Shown: positions 9,203 through 18,162, numbered from the stretch's first letter. The stretch: 64,000 nucleotides of DNA from Robertkochia aurantiaca (GCF_020166495.1 NZ_JAINZS010000005.1:310001-374000), one strand, 5' to 3'. Notes: generated from the letters alone by a model not told the origin. Program-made: numbers and translations.

Positions 9203-9754
9203 TTAGAATTTTTTTGCAACACCTAAAGTGAGGTTCCATACATCATAGGCATCCCACTTTATATCATAATTGATTCCCGTTATAAGTTCCCAGCCGTGGG
9301 CAGAAAGGGGAAACTCAAATTCAGTACCGATTCGGGTAACAAGAAGATTCTCACCGGCGGCAAATTCGCCTCCGAATCCGACTCCCAGGAGCCAAAAATG
9401 TTTTAGACGATATCCTACCATTAGTACCGATGTGACCGGGTACTCCCTTTCCAGCACTTCTTCATCTCCTGAACTCAAATGTCTGTCGACGAAAAAAGTA
9501 TCGAAGATGAGATCATTATGTAAGCCAATGGACCATGATACAGATAATTCATAATTATAATCGATGGCAATTGAGGGCAGATTAAGCACCTTTGCCCCTT
9601 CCTGATCCCTACCCTGAAAAATATGGGAATGACCAAGCATAAGCGCGATCGAATGCTTGTACTCGCGATGGTGTTCCCCCATTGAATGCTCGTCGTGATG
9701 TTCCTGAGACCAGGAGCAGACAGAAGTAAGCAGAAGTAAAAATATAATTCTCAT
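9203..9754 (-). CDS. Small outer-membrane beta-barrel protein with His-rich N terminus
   Basis: A 183-residue protein with a signal peptide ending about SWSQ (residue 17). The mature N terminus is strikingly rich in His, Glu and Asp (EHHDEHSMGEHHREYKH), a likely metal-binding stretch. The rest alternates polar and aromatic/hydrophobic residues in short strands (IALMLGHSHIF, SVSWSIGLHNDLIFD, VLMVGYRLKHFWLLGVGFGGEF) and ends in the aromatic residue F, as in outer-membrane barrels. About eight strands would fit. Function unknown; metal binding or uptake is a guess from the His cluster. It may share a transcript with the VOC gene that ends its frame 45 bases upstream. Confidence 0.75.
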   Translation of the reverse strand: MRIIFLLLLTSVCSWSQEHHDEHSMGEHHREYKHSIALMLGHSHIFQGRDQEGAKVLNLPSIAIDYNYELSVSWSIGLHNDLIFDTFFVDRHLSSGDEEVLEREYPVTSVLMVGYRLKHFWLLGVGFGGEFAAGENLLVTRIGTEFEFPLSAHGWELITGINYDIKWDAYDVWNLTLGVAKKF

Positions 9755-9799
9755 ACTGAATATTTATAACTAATATATTGATTTTCACCGATCTAAAGT

Positions 9800-10183
9800 T
9801 TAGCCATTCTTAATATTTCTGTAGAAAATTATCCCATTTCCATAATCATCATAGAGTCCCAAATCTCTTGTTCCCCAGGAGGTATCTGTTGGGGGCGCCA
9901 GCGACTCCACTCCACTGACGGTCCGGATTCGGGCATATACCCTATCAGGATCATCACAAAGAATCCTGATAAGGGGTCTGTCTACCGGGTAATCCCATTC
10001 AGTGTCATCATGCCACTGCAAATGAATTTCGACCTTCTCAAGTCTGACCCCTGCATACCTGGGTTCGAATTCATTATCCTGAAAAAGAATTTTAAAACCC
10101 AATACCTCGGTGTAAAATCGCAGAGCTTCGGCAACATCCTGAACCGGTAAAACCGGATGAATCTCTTTTATTCCTAATCTCAT
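9800..10183 (-). CDS. VOC family protein (glyoxalase/bleomycin-resistance-like)
   Basis: A 127-residue cytoplasmic protein of the vicinal oxygen chelate superfamily. It shows the two beta-alpha-beta-beta-beta modules: IHPVLPVQDVAEALRFYTE with VLGFKILFQ, and a second half with RILCDDPDRVYARIR ending in GLYDDYGNGIIFYRN. His9 and a Tyr/Glu at the C-terminal strand could take part in metal or ligand binding. It resembles bleomycin-resistance-type binders rather than glyoxalase I, because the C-terminal glutamate metal ligand is not evident. It is divergent from another VOC gene at 10228, which is exported, so the two are not a simple duplicate. Confidence 0.85.
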   Translation of the reverse strand: MRLGIKEIHPVLPVQDVAEALRFYTEVLGFKILFQDNEFEPRYAGVRLEKVEIHLQWHDDTEWDYPVDRPLIRILCDDPDRVYARIRTVSGVESLAPPTDTSWGTRDLGLYDDYGNGIIFYRNIKNG

Positions 10184-10227
10184 TTTGAATCATTTAACTT
10201 AAATTTACGTAGAAAACATATGATATT

Positions 10228-10665
10228 ATGCGACAACTCATTCTCTTCTTGTTTTTCACAATAGCGATCACCAGTACCCACGCACAAAACCAACTGACTT
10301 TTGACCACGAGGCTTTGCTGGTGCAAAACCTTGACGAGTCAGTTGCTTTTTATACAGAGGTACTCAGCCTTGAAGAAATTGAAGACGGAACCGGTCAGCC
10401 ACATATCAGGTGGTTTTCTCTTGGGAGGGACAAGAGCCTGCATCTTATAGAAGACAAAGATTTTACCCGGGAGCAGCAAATCGGAATTCACTTCGCACTC
10501 AGGGCCAAAGACCTTGACGAACTCATGACCACCTTAAAGAATAAGAATATTCCCTTCCGGAACTGGCAGGGTGAGAAAAACACTTTTAATGATCGTCCGG
10601 ATGGCTACAGGCAAATCTATGTACAGGACCCGGACGGATACTGGATAGAGATCAATGGAAAATGA
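10228..10665 (+). CDS. Exported VOC family protein
   Basis: A 145-residue protein with a signal peptide (residues 1-19, ending THAQ) followed by a VOC domain: FDHEALLVQNLDESVAFYTE, VLSLEEIE, IHFALRAKDLDEL, and QIYVQDPDGYWIEING at the end. The DPDGYWIEI strand carries the conserved glutamate used as metal ligand in glyoxalase-like enzymes, and His in FDHEAL could be another. An exported VOC protein is less common than a cytoplasmic one. Its 3' end overlaps the start of nudK by 11 bases, so the two genes form an operon and may be translationally coupled. Confidence 0.85.
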   Translation: MRQLILFLFFTIAITSTHAQNQLTFDHEALLVQNLDESVAFYTEVLSLEEIEDGTGQPHIRWFSLGRDKSLHLIEDKDFTREQQIGIHFALRAKDLDELMTTLKNKNIPFRNWQGEKNTFNDRPDGYRQIYVQDPDGYWIEINGK

Positions 10666-11236
10666 CCGAATCAAAATAAAAGAAATTGAAATACTCTCAG
10701 ATGAATGGTATACCCTTAAGAGGGGAAAGTTTCTTTACAGGCTCGAAAACGGCGAATGGCAGCCTCAATCACGGGAAGCCTATGATCGGGGAAACGGCGT
10801 TGCCATATTGCTGTATCACAGCACTAAAAAAACGGTGATCCTTACACGGCAGTTCCGGTTTCCGACCTATATCAACCAGCATGACACCGGAATGATGATC
10901 GAAGTACCTGCAGGAATGTTGGAAGAAGAAGATCCCGAGGCATGTGTGATCAGGGAAGTCGAGGAGGAAACGGGATACCGTATCAAAAAAGCCGATAAGG
11001 TCTTTGAGTCATATATGTCGCCCGGAGCGGTAACCGAAATATTACATTTTTTCACCGCTGACTACAGCCAGGCTGAAAAAATTCACCCCGGGGGCGGTCA
11101 TCCGGAGGAAACCGAAAATATCGAAGTTCTGGAAGTAGAAGCTGAAACAGCCATCCAATGGGTGGAATCGGGGAAGATCAGGGACGCCAAGACTATTATG
11201 CTGCTTCAGTACGGACGTCTGAAGAACCTTATCTGA
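10655..11236 (+). CDS. nudK: NUDIX hydrolase, GDP-mannose pyrophosphatase-like
   Basis: A 193-residue cytoplasmic NUDIX enzyme. The Nudix box appears as the G-x5-E-x7-REVEEETGY pattern (GMLEEEDPEACVIREVEEET), giving the metal-binding glutamates. The surrounding sequence matches E. coli NudK: YDRGNGVAILLYH, TRQFRFPTYIN, YMSPGAVTEILHFFTADY, and GGGHPEETENIEVLEV, followed by GKIRDAKTIMLLQY. NudK hydrolyses GDP-mannose to GMP and mannose-1-phosphate. Its start overlaps the exported VOC gene by 11 bases. The stop abuts, without any spacer, the stop of the convergent flavoenzyme gene at 11237. Confidence 0.88.
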   Translation: MENDRIKIKEIEILSDEWYTLKRGKFLYRLENGEWQPQSREAYDRGNGVAILLYHSTKKTVILTRQFRFPTYINQHDTGMMIEVPAGMLEEEDPEACVIREVEEETGYRIKKADKVFESYMSPGAVTEILHFFTADYSQAEKIHPGGGHPEETENIEVLEVEAETAIQWVESGKIRDAKTIMLLQYGRLKNLI

Positions 11237-12178
11237 TCAAAGAGTCTTTACCCGTGATTTGGCTTCTTCAAATTCGTTCACCATATCTTTGATGATCTCT
11301 GCTGCAGGCTTGATATCATGTATAAGACCGGAGATCTGACCGATCTCCAGCTCGCCTTCTTCCAGGTCTCCCTCGAACATTCCCCTTTTGGCTCTTGCCC
11401 TGCCCAGCAGGGATTTCAGTTCATCTGTCGAAGGTCCCTTTTTATAGAGTTCCTGGATATCAGAGAAAAATTTATTCTTCAGCAAGCGAACCGGAGCAAG
11501 TTCTTTAAGGGTAAGCATGGTATCCCCTTCGCGGGCATCTACCACCATTTCCTTGAATTTTATGTGAGAGGAAGCCTCTTCACTGGCCACAAAACGACTC
11601 CCGACCTGGACCCCATCAGCTCCCAGCACCATGGCGGCAAGCATCCCACTGCCGGTGGCGATACCCCCTGCGGCTATCAGAGGAATATCGATCTGTTCCC
11701 GCACCATGGGAATCAGGGTGAAGGTAGTGGTTTCATCCCTTCCGTTATGCCCCCCGGCTTCAAATCCTTCAGCCACAACCGCATCAACACCGGCGTCCTG
11801 GGCTTTCATGGCAAATTTCACACTGCTTACCACGTGAACCACTGTAATTCCGTTCTCCTTTAGCGTGGAAGTCCAGGTTTTTGGGTTTCCTGCAGAAGTA
11901 AATACCACCTTTACGCCCTGATCAATGATGATTTTCATGATCTTATCGATATCAGGGTACAACATGGGTACATTCACCCCGAATGGTTTGTCGGTAGCCT
12001 TTTTACATTTGATAATATGCTCCTCCAGCACTTCCGGATACATGGAACCGGCTCCTATAAGTCCCAGTGCACCGGCATTAGAGGCAGCAGAAGCCAATCG
12101 CCATCCGCTTGCCCAAATCATTCCTGCCTGAACAATGGGATGTTTGGTTTGAAAAAGTTCGGTAATTCTGTTTTGCAT
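11237..12178 (-). CDS. Nitronate monooxygenase family flavoprotein
   Basis: A 313-residue FMN-dependent TIM-barrel protein of the nitronate monooxygenase/2-nitropropane dioxygenase family, which also includes FabK-type enoyl reductases. Visible features are the N terminus TKHPIVQAGMIWASG, GALGLIGAGSM, VVFTSAGNPKTW, VVAEGFEAGGHNG (the family's catalytic-region His lies in GGHNG), and the phosphate-binding IAAGGIATGSGMLAAMVLGADGVQVGSRF. It begins 20 bases after the mnmA stop on the same strand and is probably co-transcribed with it. The substrate cannot be told from sequence: nitronate detoxification and other quinone or enoyl substrates are possible. Confidence 0.88.
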   Translation of the reverse strand: MQNRITELFQTKHPIVQAGMIWASGWRLASAASNAGALGLIGAGSMYPEVLEEHIIKCKKATDKPFGVNVPMLYPDIDKIMKIIIDQGVKVVFTSAGNPKTWTSTLKENGITVVHVVSSVKFAMKAQDAGVDAVVAEGFEAGGHNGRDETTTFTLIPMVREQIDIPLIAAGGIATGSGMLAAMVLGADGVQVGSRFVASEEASSHIKFKEMVVDAREGDTMLTLKELAPVRLLKNKFFSDIQELYKKGPSTDELKSLLGRARAKRGMFEGDLEEGELEIGQISGLIHDIKPAAEIIKDMVNEFEEAKSRVKTL

Positions 12179-12198
12179 ATCGCTAATATAGCGAAGAT

Positions 12199-13386
12199 TT
12201 AAGAGATGACACCTGACCCTATAAGCTCATCGTCCTGATAGAAAGCGACAAACTGTCCCTCAGTTATCGCGCTCTGCGGCAACTTAAATTCCACATACAA
12301 TCCATTCTCCACTTTATGGAGCATGGCGGTTTGTAAAGGTTGCCGGTATCTGATCCTGGCTTTCAATTCCAGAGATTGTCCTTCGGCAAGCTGAAGATCT
12401 TCTCTTACCCAATGCAATTCATCTTCCTTGACAAAAAGTGCTTTTCGAAACAAGCCCGGGTGATCTTTCCCCTGTCCGGTATAAATCGTATTGGTCTCCA
12501 CATCGGTTTCGATAACGAAAAGAGGCTCAGGAGTTCCTCCAACGGCCAGGCCTTTCCGCTGCCCTTTCGTAAAGAAGTGTGCGCCCTGGTGTTTACCTAC
12601 GACCTTTCCCTCATCGGGTGAATATTCGTATTTGGAAGCATGAAATGCCAGCTCCTCCTCCTTATCCCTGAATGACTGCACGGTCTTTTTTCCTGATACC
12701 ATCTCTGCAGGAACCTCTACAATATTCCCCTCTTTCGGCTGTAGTTTTTGCATGAGAAAATCCGGCAGTCTCACTTTGCCCACAAAGCAAAGTCCCTGAG
12801 AATCCTTCTTATCAGCGGTAACCAACTCGTTTTCAGCAGCGATCTTCCGCACTTCCGGTTTGGTAAGTTCTCCTACGGGAAAAAGTGTTTTGGACAATTG
12901 TTCCTGAGACAACTGACAGAGAAAATAAGACTGATCTTTATTACCATCTTTTCCGGCGAGTAAACGGTGAACGGTTTGTCCGTCTTTTTGAATACTGTCT
13001 TTGCGGCAATAATGACCGGTCGCCACGAAATCCGCTCCCAGATCGAGAGCGATCTTCAGAAAAACATCGAATTTGATCTCACGGTTACAAAGTACATCAG
13101 GATTCGGCGTTCGCCCGTGTTCATACTCCTTAAACATATAATCCACGATACGCTCCTTATATTCTTTACTGAGGTCAACCGTCTGAAAAGGAATACCCAG
13201 TTTATCGGCTACGATCATGGCATCGTTGCTGTCTTCGAGCCAGGGACATTCATTAGATATGGTTACGGAATCATCGTGCCAGTTCTTCATGAACAAACCG
13301 ATCACTTCGTACCCCTGCTCCTTCAGCAAATAAGCTGCTACACTGCTATCGACGCCACCCGATAAACCTACAACTACTCTTTTCAT
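12199..13386 (-). CDS. mnmA: tRNA-specific 2-thiouridylase MnmA
   Basis: A 395-residue cytoplasmic enzyme that makes 2-thiouridine at the wobble position 34 of tRNAs for Lys, Glu and Gln. The N-terminal PP-loop [15 protein letters not shown] binds ATP; the two catalytic cysteines are visible in [11 protein letters not shown] and [10 protein letters not shown], and the C-terminal beta-barrel follows. The ATG at 13386 gives [11 protein letters not shown], the family's usual start; an upstream extension to 13422 runs over the promoter and is rejected. A perfect TAnnTTTG element lies 33 bases upstream. It probably shares a transcript with the flavoprotein gene downstream. Confidence 0.96.
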   Translation of the reverse strand: MKRVVVGLSGGVDSSVAAYLLKEQGYEVIGLFMKNWHDDSVTISNECPWLEDSNDAMIVADKLGIPFQTVDLSKEYKERIVDYMFKEYEHGRTPNPDVLCNREIKFDVFLKIALDLGADFVATGHYCRKDSIQKDGQTVHRLLAGKDGNKDQSYFLCQLSQEQLSKTLFPVGELTKPEVRKIAAENELVTADKKDSQGLCFVGKVRLPDFLMQKLQPKEGNIVEVPAEMVSGKKTVQSFRDKEEELAFHASKYEYSPDEGKVVGKHQGAHFFTKGQRKGLAVGGTPEPLFVIETDVETNTIYTGQGKDHPGLFRKALFVKEDELHWVREDLQLAEGQSLELKARIRYRQPLQTAMLHKVENGLYVEFKLPQSAITEGQFVAFYQDDELIGSGVIS

Positions 13387-13419
13387 AAATCTCCTGATGC
13401 TTTTTTGAGATAAACCCTG

Positions 13420-13427
13420 CAAAATTA
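13420..13427 (-). promoter_or_regulatory. -7 promoter element of mnmA
   Basis: Read on the minus strand this is TAATTTTG, a perfect TAnnTTTG match, 33 bases before the mnmA start codon. Confidence 0.6.
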
Positions 13428-13740
13428 CAAAATTTCAACAGACACCATAAGTCGGTAGTACTTTTAAAACCTTACGTCGACAAGATTAAGATTTGACAGT
13501 TATGTTTCATAATTTTATATCACAAGTTAAACAGAAGAAATACAACGGCATTTCAGAAACATCTGATTAATAACATATTATTAAGACATACATAAATAAT
13601 CATTTATATAATTACTTAATTATCGGTTATTTAACGACTCTTTTGTTAAAAATATAATAAATGACCTATTTTGTTTAAGTTAAATTGTAATTTGGTTCAA
13701 CATTATTTTAATAACATTAAACATAGAAAATCAATCAGCA
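13428..13740. other. AT-rich divergent intergenic region between mnmA and fasciclin gene
   Basis: About 310 AT-rich bases without a credible ORF. It holds the mnmA promoter on one side and presumably the promoter and 5' leader of the fasciclin lipoprotein on the other. I see no riboswitch-like structure. Confidence 0.6.
13642..13673 (+). promoter_or_regulatory. Possible promoter of the fasciclin lipoprotein gene
   Basis: TTTG at 13642-13645 and TATTTTG at 13667-13673, separated by 21 bases, approximate the Bacteroidota -33/-7 pair. The -7 word is one base shorter than TAnnTTTG, so this is only a candidate. The start codon lies 67 bases downstream. Confidence 0.35.
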
Positions 13741-15588
13741 ATGGAAAAATTTTTCAAACCACTCAAATTTCTGAGCCTGGCTTTCCTGTTAGTATTGGGA
13801 ACAGCCTGCTCTAACGATGACGATAATATCGGTACAGATCCCGATCCTGATCCAACAGGTGAAACCATCACCGATCTGGCCGCATCTAATCCCGACTTAT
13901 CTACCCTTGTCGCCGCTCTGCAAAGAACCGGCCTGGACGCAACGCTGGCAGACGAGAATGGAAACTTCACGGTTTTAGCTCCTACCAACCAGGCTTTTAC
14001 AGATGCCGGTGTTACCAGTCTTGATGCATTTTCAGATGAAGAATTAAGAAACATCCTTTTAAATCATGTTCTTGAAAATCAGTTTCGATCTTCCGACTTC
14101 ACTACACAGTATTATGAAACACTAGGACAGGGACCTGATCAGAATGCGTTGAGTCTTTATGTTGACACCAGTTCAGGAATCACCTTTAATGGTGTTGCCA
14201 ACCCGGTTGCCGACAATTTTGACGTGGAAGCATCAAACGGTATTATACACGTTGTAAATGCTGTTGTTTTACCACCAACCATAGTAACTCATGCCGCAGC
14301 CAACGCCAATTTTTCAACCTTAGTAACCGCTCTTGGAAGATTTGGGGACACCTATACCAACGCACTTTCCGGAGATGGTCCGTTTACCGTATTCGCGCCT
14401 ACTAACGCCGCCTTCGATGAGCTGCTTGCTACCCTGGGAATGACACTGGAAGAAATTCCAGACGCACTTCTGGAAACAGTATTGACCTATCACGTGATCG
14501 CCGGACAAAACTTATCGGCCAACAATTTTGTGGACGGCCAAACAGAAACCACGCTTCAGGGAAGTGACCTGAGTGTAAATGTCGGAACCGACGGAAATGT
14601 GGAAGTAGTAGACGCAACCGGAATACCGGGTGATGTTGTCGCAGCTGACGTACAGGCAGTAAATGGTGTAATTCATGCTGTAAACCGTGTATTATTACCA
14701 CAAGAAGTGGTAGATGCCGTAACTGCCGAGGCTACCATAGGACAATTGGTAAATCTGAACGGAGATTACTCAACACTCGGTCTGGCACTTGAAAGAACCG
14801 GACTTGATGAGTTGGTTAATGATCCTAATGCAAGCCTGACTGTTTTTGCTCCCGATAACGATGCTTTTGCAGCATTCCTGGAAAATGCAGGATTGACCTT
14901 TGAAGAAGTACCTAATGATTTGTTAGCAAACATCCTGGCCAACCACGTATTACTGCAAGACGAAGCAGTAACCTCAGATATGCTCTCAAATACATATGCT
15001 AATACAAGGGCCACTAACGCAGATGGTGACAACCTTAGCCTGTATATCAACGTCGACAACGGTGTAACACTTAATGGTGTTTCCACCGTGACCATGCCGG
15101 ATATTTCAACTGTCAACGGGGTTATTCATGCTGTTGATGTAGTGATCGGATTGCCAACTGTTGTGACCTTCGCTACCGCCGACCCTACCTTTGAATCTCT
15201 TGTAGGAGCCTTGACAACTGAAGGACAACCTGATTTTGTAAGTGTGCTAAGCGACACAGAAGCCACCTTTACCGTGTTTGCTCCAACCAATGCAGCATTC
15301 GGTGAACTGGCTGCTGTTCCTGAGGGAGAAACCCTGACTGCGGTTCTGAACCATCACGTTGTAGGAGAAGCAAACATTCGTTCGGCTGACCTTACAGAAG
15401 GAACCAACACAGTCGTATCACTGGAGGGAGATGAACTCGATATCATTCTACCCCCAACCCAGGGAGGAATTGCTAATATTGTCGATGGATCCGGAAATAC
15501 GCAATCCATTATCGCAGTAGATGTGCAGGCCTGGAACGGAGTGATTCATGTAATTGACGGGGTGCTCGTTCCTGATACCACTAATTAA
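13741..15588 (+). CDS. Fasciclin (FAS1) domain lipoprotein with four repeats
   Basis: A 615-residue surface or periplasmic lipoprotein: the signal peptide ends in LGTACSNDDD, with lipobox cysteine followed by Asp-rich residues, the export signal for surface lipoproteins in Bacteroidota. Four FAS1 domains follow at about residues 42-175, 178-315, 320-475 and 478-612. Each shows the H1 and H2 motifs, for example NFTVLAPTNQAF, PFTVFAPTNAAF, SLTVFAPDNDAF and TFTVFAPTNAAF, and NGIIHVVNAVVLP, NGVIHAVNRVLLP, NGVIHAVDVVIGLP and NGVIHVIDGVLVP. FAS1 proteins act in cell adhesion and matrix interaction. Monocistronic: it has its own terminator. Confidence 0.95.
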   Translation: MEKFFKPLKFLSLAFLLVLGTACSNDDDNIGTDPDPDPTGETITDLAASNPDLSTLVAALQRTGLDATLADENGNFTVLAPTNQAFTDAGVTSLDAFSDEELRNILLNHVLENQFRSSDFTTQYYETLGQGPDQNALSLYVDTSSGITFNGVANPVADNFDVEASNGIIHVVNAVVLPPTIVTHAAANANFSTLVTALGRFGDTYTNALSGDGPFTVFAPTNAAFDELLATLGMTLEEIPDALLETVLTYHVIAGQNLSANNFVDGQTETTLQGSDLSVNVGTDGNVEVVDATGIPGDVVAADVQAVNGVIHAVNRVLLPQEVVDAVTAEATIGQLVNLNGDYSTLGLALERTGLDELVNDPNASLTVFAPDNDAFAAFLENAGLTFEEVPNDLLANILANHVLLQDEAVTSDMLSNTYANTRATNADGDNLSLYINVDNGVTLNGVSTVTMPDISTVNGVIHAVDVVIGLPTVVTFATADPTFESLVGALTTEGQPDFVSVLSDTEATFTVFAPTNAAFGELAAVPEGETLTAVLNHHVVGEANIRSADLTEGTNTVVSLEGDELDIILPPTQGGIANIVDGSGNTQSIIAVDVQAWNGVIHVIDGVLVPDTTN

Positions 15589-15613
15589 TATAACTGTTTA
15601 ATATACAGGTTTT

Positions 15614-15640
15614 AAAGGGGCATTTAACATGCCCCTTTTT
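15614..15640 (+). terminator. Terminator of fasciclin gene
   Basis: Stem AAAGGGGC/GCCCCTTTTT with a nine-base loop, 26 bases after the stop codon. Confidence 0.9.
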
Positions 15641-15732
15641 GTTTTTATAAAGTCACTTTTTTAAAGGAAAAAATGAACCACCCGCTTTATCCCTTACTCT
15701 TGCACAAAAAAGGGAAACCCAGGTTCAGATGA

Positions 15733-15764
15733 GGTTATGAGGGTATGAGGGTATGAGGGTATGG
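15733..15764. repeat. Octamer tandem repeat GGGTATGA, about four units
   Basis: Four consecutive near-identical octamers (GGTTATGA, GGGTATGA, GGGTATGA, GGGTATGG) precede the first copy of the large direct repeat. A shorter, slightly altered version (GGGTATGA, AGGTATGA, GGGTATGG) precedes the second copy. Confidence 0.8.
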
Positions 15765-15896
15765 AGTTACAATTTAATTGAAGTAAGTACTTACACTTCT
15801 AATATGAGCAAAACCACCGACCCCGGATCACGGACCACCGACCACACTACCCCTTAACCAATTGGCAGATCCTTCACTGCGTTCCGGATGATTTTG
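15741..15896. repeat. Direct repeat copy A (about 155 bp)
   Basis: First copy of an imperfect direct repeat, offset 210 bases from copy B. It contains a 12-base perfect palindrome GTAAGTACTTAC at about 15784-15795, an ACCACCGACC-rich stretch with CCCGGATCACGG, and the word TTGGCAGATCCTTCACTGCG continuing into TTCCGGATGA. It has no coding potential. The last word, read on the minus strand, resembles a dispersed intergenic sequence I remember from many Bacteroidota genomes (GTCATnCnGAACGnAGTGAAGnATCT). Confidence 0.85.
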
Positions 15897-15950
15897 CAAG
15901 AAACAAATAGCCGATAACCTTAAAAGAGCGAAGGAGCGAAGGAGGTAGGT

Positions 15951-16110
15951 GGGTATGAAGGTATGAGGGTATGGAGTTACAATTTAATTGAAGTAAGCAC
16001 TTACACTTCTAACATTGACAAAAACCACCAACCCCGGATCACGGACCACCGACCACACTACCCCTTAACCACTTGGCAGATCCTTCACTGCGTTCCGGAT
16101 GACTATTTTG
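15951..16110. repeat. Direct repeat copy B (about 156 bp)
   Basis: Second copy of the repeat at 15741-15896, roughly nine-tenths identical by eye, with a few substitutions and a one-base insertion. The palindrome of copy A is disturbed here (GTAAGCACTTAC). The copies are separated by about 55 unrelated bases that include AGAGCGAAGGAGCGAAGGAGG, itself a short purine-rich repeat. Confidence 0.85.
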
Positions 16111-16144
16111 AGAGCAACCTATATAGGAAAACGGAAGACTGATG

Positions 16145-16174
16145 CAAAAAAAAGGAGCCGTAAAACGACTCCTT
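16145..16174 (-). terminator. Terminator of yidC
   Basis: On the minus strand: stem AAGGAGTCG, loop TTTTA, CGGCTCCTT, then a T run of eight. It lies 25 bases after the yidC stop codon. Confidence 0.85.
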
Positions 16175-16198
16175 CCTTATATATCTCTTCAGCATTGT

Positions 16199-18070
16199 TT
16201 ATTTCTTCTTCTGCTGTTCAGCCTGTTCCATCATCTCACGCATTCTGCGCTGGAACTTGTTTTCTTTCTTAGGCTTTTTCTTATTCTCCTGTATTTGCGC
16301 ATGGATCTTATCCTCATCGAGGATGTAATTCTTGATCACCAGCATGATCACGATCGTAATCAGGTTGGAAACGAAGTAATACAAACTCAGACCACTGGCA
16401 TAGTTATTAAAGAAGAACAACATCAGCAGCGGAGAAATATAGATCATGATCTTCATCATTCCCTGCATATCAGGCATTCCTTCCTGAGAAGGCTGCTGCA
16501 TCATTTGTTGCTGCCCTGTAGTCATTCGCATATAAAAGAAAATAGCTACTGAGGCCAGGATCGGGAACAAACTCACGTGATCTCCATAGAACGGAATAGT
16601 AAACGGCAGTTCTGCGATAGTATCGTATGAAGAAAGATCTTCGGCCCATAAAAACGGCTTCTGACGCAGCATAAAGGCTGTCGGGAAGAACATGAACAGG
16701 GCGTAGAAAATCGGCAACTGTAACAGCGCAGGTATACATCCGCTCATGGGATTCACCCCTGCCTTACCGTAAAGCTTCATAGTCTCCTGCTGGCGCTTCA
16801 TGGCATTATCCTTATACTTTTCGTTGATCTCTGTGATCTCAGGTCTGAGTACTTTCATTTTTGCCTGCGACAGGTATGACTTATAGGTCACAGGAGAAAG
16901 AGCGATACGCACCAGTATGGTCATCACGATGATCGCAATACCATAAGGAAGCATAGAGCTCAGGAAATCATAGAGCGGTGTAAAAACATATTTGTTTATA
17001 AAACCGAATATTCCCCATCCAAACGGCACTGACTCAGCAAAGTCGTAATCTTCATATTGTTTGAGCACCTTAAAATCGGTCGGACCGTAATACCAGTCCA
17101 TCACTTTATTCAATTCACTCCCCTGAAATTCCAATGGAATCTCAGCCACATATTCCTTAGTATATTTCGCTTCCGGGCTTTCTTCCTCCACCAGGTCGTT
17201 CGATACCAGCTGAGCCTTTTCAAAGGGTGCCTCCGATGCCAGAATGGTACTGAAGAAATGTTGCCTGAAAGAAATCCACTTCAATTCTTCTTCCTGCTCA
17301 TCATCGCTTCCGGTCTGCGAAAGCTTGCTCACAGAACCGTCGCTCATATAAGTAAGACGGGTATAGCGGTTTTCGTATTCAATACTTTTATTGTGCCTGA
17401 TGCCTTTTTGCTGCCAGCGAAGCTGAACAGGACTGGTGGTGTTCAGGATCTGTCCCAAACCTTCGGTACGAATGCTGAAGTCGATCAAATAATCGTCCGG
17501 CTTCAACACATATCGGTATTCCAGATATTGATCCGGAGCCGATTTCAGGCGCATGCTCAGCACCGTATTCTCCCCACTCTTACTCAGCTGAGGCTCGAAA
17601 AACAGGTCTTTGGTATTGAGGGTACGGTTGTCGGTGGTGTTCAGTTGTAAATTAAAACTTGCATTACCGTCTTTCACCAAATACACAGGAACTGAATCGT
17701 AGGTGACAAAGTTTTTCAGACGTGCAAATACAACCTGTCCTCCTTTATTGCTGACATGAATCTCAAGAAGATCATTTTCCAGCTTGGTGACATTATCTTT
17801 AGCTGAAGGCAAGCCTGCCGAATAGGCAAATGGCCCAAGGGCACTCTGATATTTTGCCAGAGCGGCAGAATCAGCTGCCACCTCGACTGTATCAGCCGGC
17901 ACAGCTGTGGTGGTTTCAGAAGGCTCCTCCTGTGAAACAACCTGCTCCGTGCTGGTTTGCTCAGGCTGCGAAGCTTCTTCAGCCTTGTTGTTGTACATAA
18001 CCCAGATCAGGATGGCTCCGATAAGGAGAAACCCGATCAGCGAGTTCACGTCAAATTTCTTTTCTTCCAT
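16199..18070 (-). CDS. yidC: Membrane protein insertase YidC
   Basis: A 623-residue inner-membrane protein that inserts and folds membrane proteins, alone or with SecYEG. The first transmembrane segment is at residues 9-25 (LIGFLLIGAILIWVMY), then comes a long periplasmic domain of about 320 residues with an Ala/Glu/Thr-rich linker, then the conserved core with five membrane segments beginning near residue 365. The core has VRIALSPVTYKSYLSQAKM with the functional arginine, the helical hairpin ending MKLYGKAGVNPMSGC, and the final helix FNNYASGLSLYYFVSNL. The C-terminal tail is Lys/Gln-rich (EQAEQQKKK) and could contact the ribosome. pyrG lies 108 bases upstream, but a perfect -7 element between them suggests its own promoter. 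Confidence 0.97.
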   Translation of the reverse strand: MEEKKFDVNSLIGFLLIGAILIWVMYNNKAEEASQPEQTSTEQVVSQEEPSETTTAVPADTVEVAADSAALAKYQSALGPFAYSAGLPSAKDNVTKLENDLLEIHVSNKGGQVVFARLKNFVTYDSVPVYLVKDGNASFNLQLNTTDNRTLNTKDLFFEPQLSKSGENTVLSMRLKSAPDQYLEYRYVLKPDDYLIDFSIRTEGLGQILNTTSPVQLRWQQKGIRHNKSIEYENRYTRLTYMSDGSVSKLSQTGSDDEQEEELKWISFRQHFFSTILASEAPFEKAQLVSNDLVEEESPEAKYTKEYVAEIPLEFQGSELNKVMDWYYGPTDFKVLKQYEDYDFAESVPFGWGIFGFINKYVFTPLYDFLSSMLPYGIAIIVMTILVRIALSPVTYKSYLSQAKMKVLRPEITEINEKYKDNAMKRQQETMKLYGKAGVNPMSGCIPALLQLPIFYALFMFFPTAFMLRQKPFLWAEDLSSYDTIAELPFTIPFYGDHVSLFPILASVAIFFYMRMTTGQQQMMQQPSQEGMPDMQGMMKIMIYISPLLMLFFFNNYASGLSLYYFVSNLITIVIMLVIKNYILDEDKIHAQIQENKKKPKKENKFQRRMREMMEQAEQQKKK

Positions 18071-18154
18071 GTATTAATTATTCTTTACACTTAGGGCATT
18101 AACATTCGGTTTTCCACCCGGTTGATGCCGGGTAAAGCCTTTCATTTCAGGCTG

Positions 18155-18162
18155 CAAAGATA
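18155..18162 (-). promoter_or_regulatory. -7 promoter element of yidC
   Basis: Minus-strand TATCTTTG, a perfect TAnnTTTG match, about 85 bases before the yidC start. A TTG lies 22 bases further upstream, inside the end of pyrG, at nearly the right -33 distance. Confidence 0.6.

Noticed and set aside
15733-16110. CRISPR-like array
   Set aside because: The repeats are two 155-base copies and an octamer run, with no 20-40 base repeats alternating with spacers and no cas genes in the window.
16142-16552. 136-codon plus-strand ORF opposite yidC
   Set aside because: It is antisense to a well-conserved gene, has low-complexity His/Leu composition and no recognisable domain.
17057-17650. 197-codon plus-strand ORF opposite yidC
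   Set aside because: Antisense shadow of the periplasmic domain of yidC; no start context or domain.
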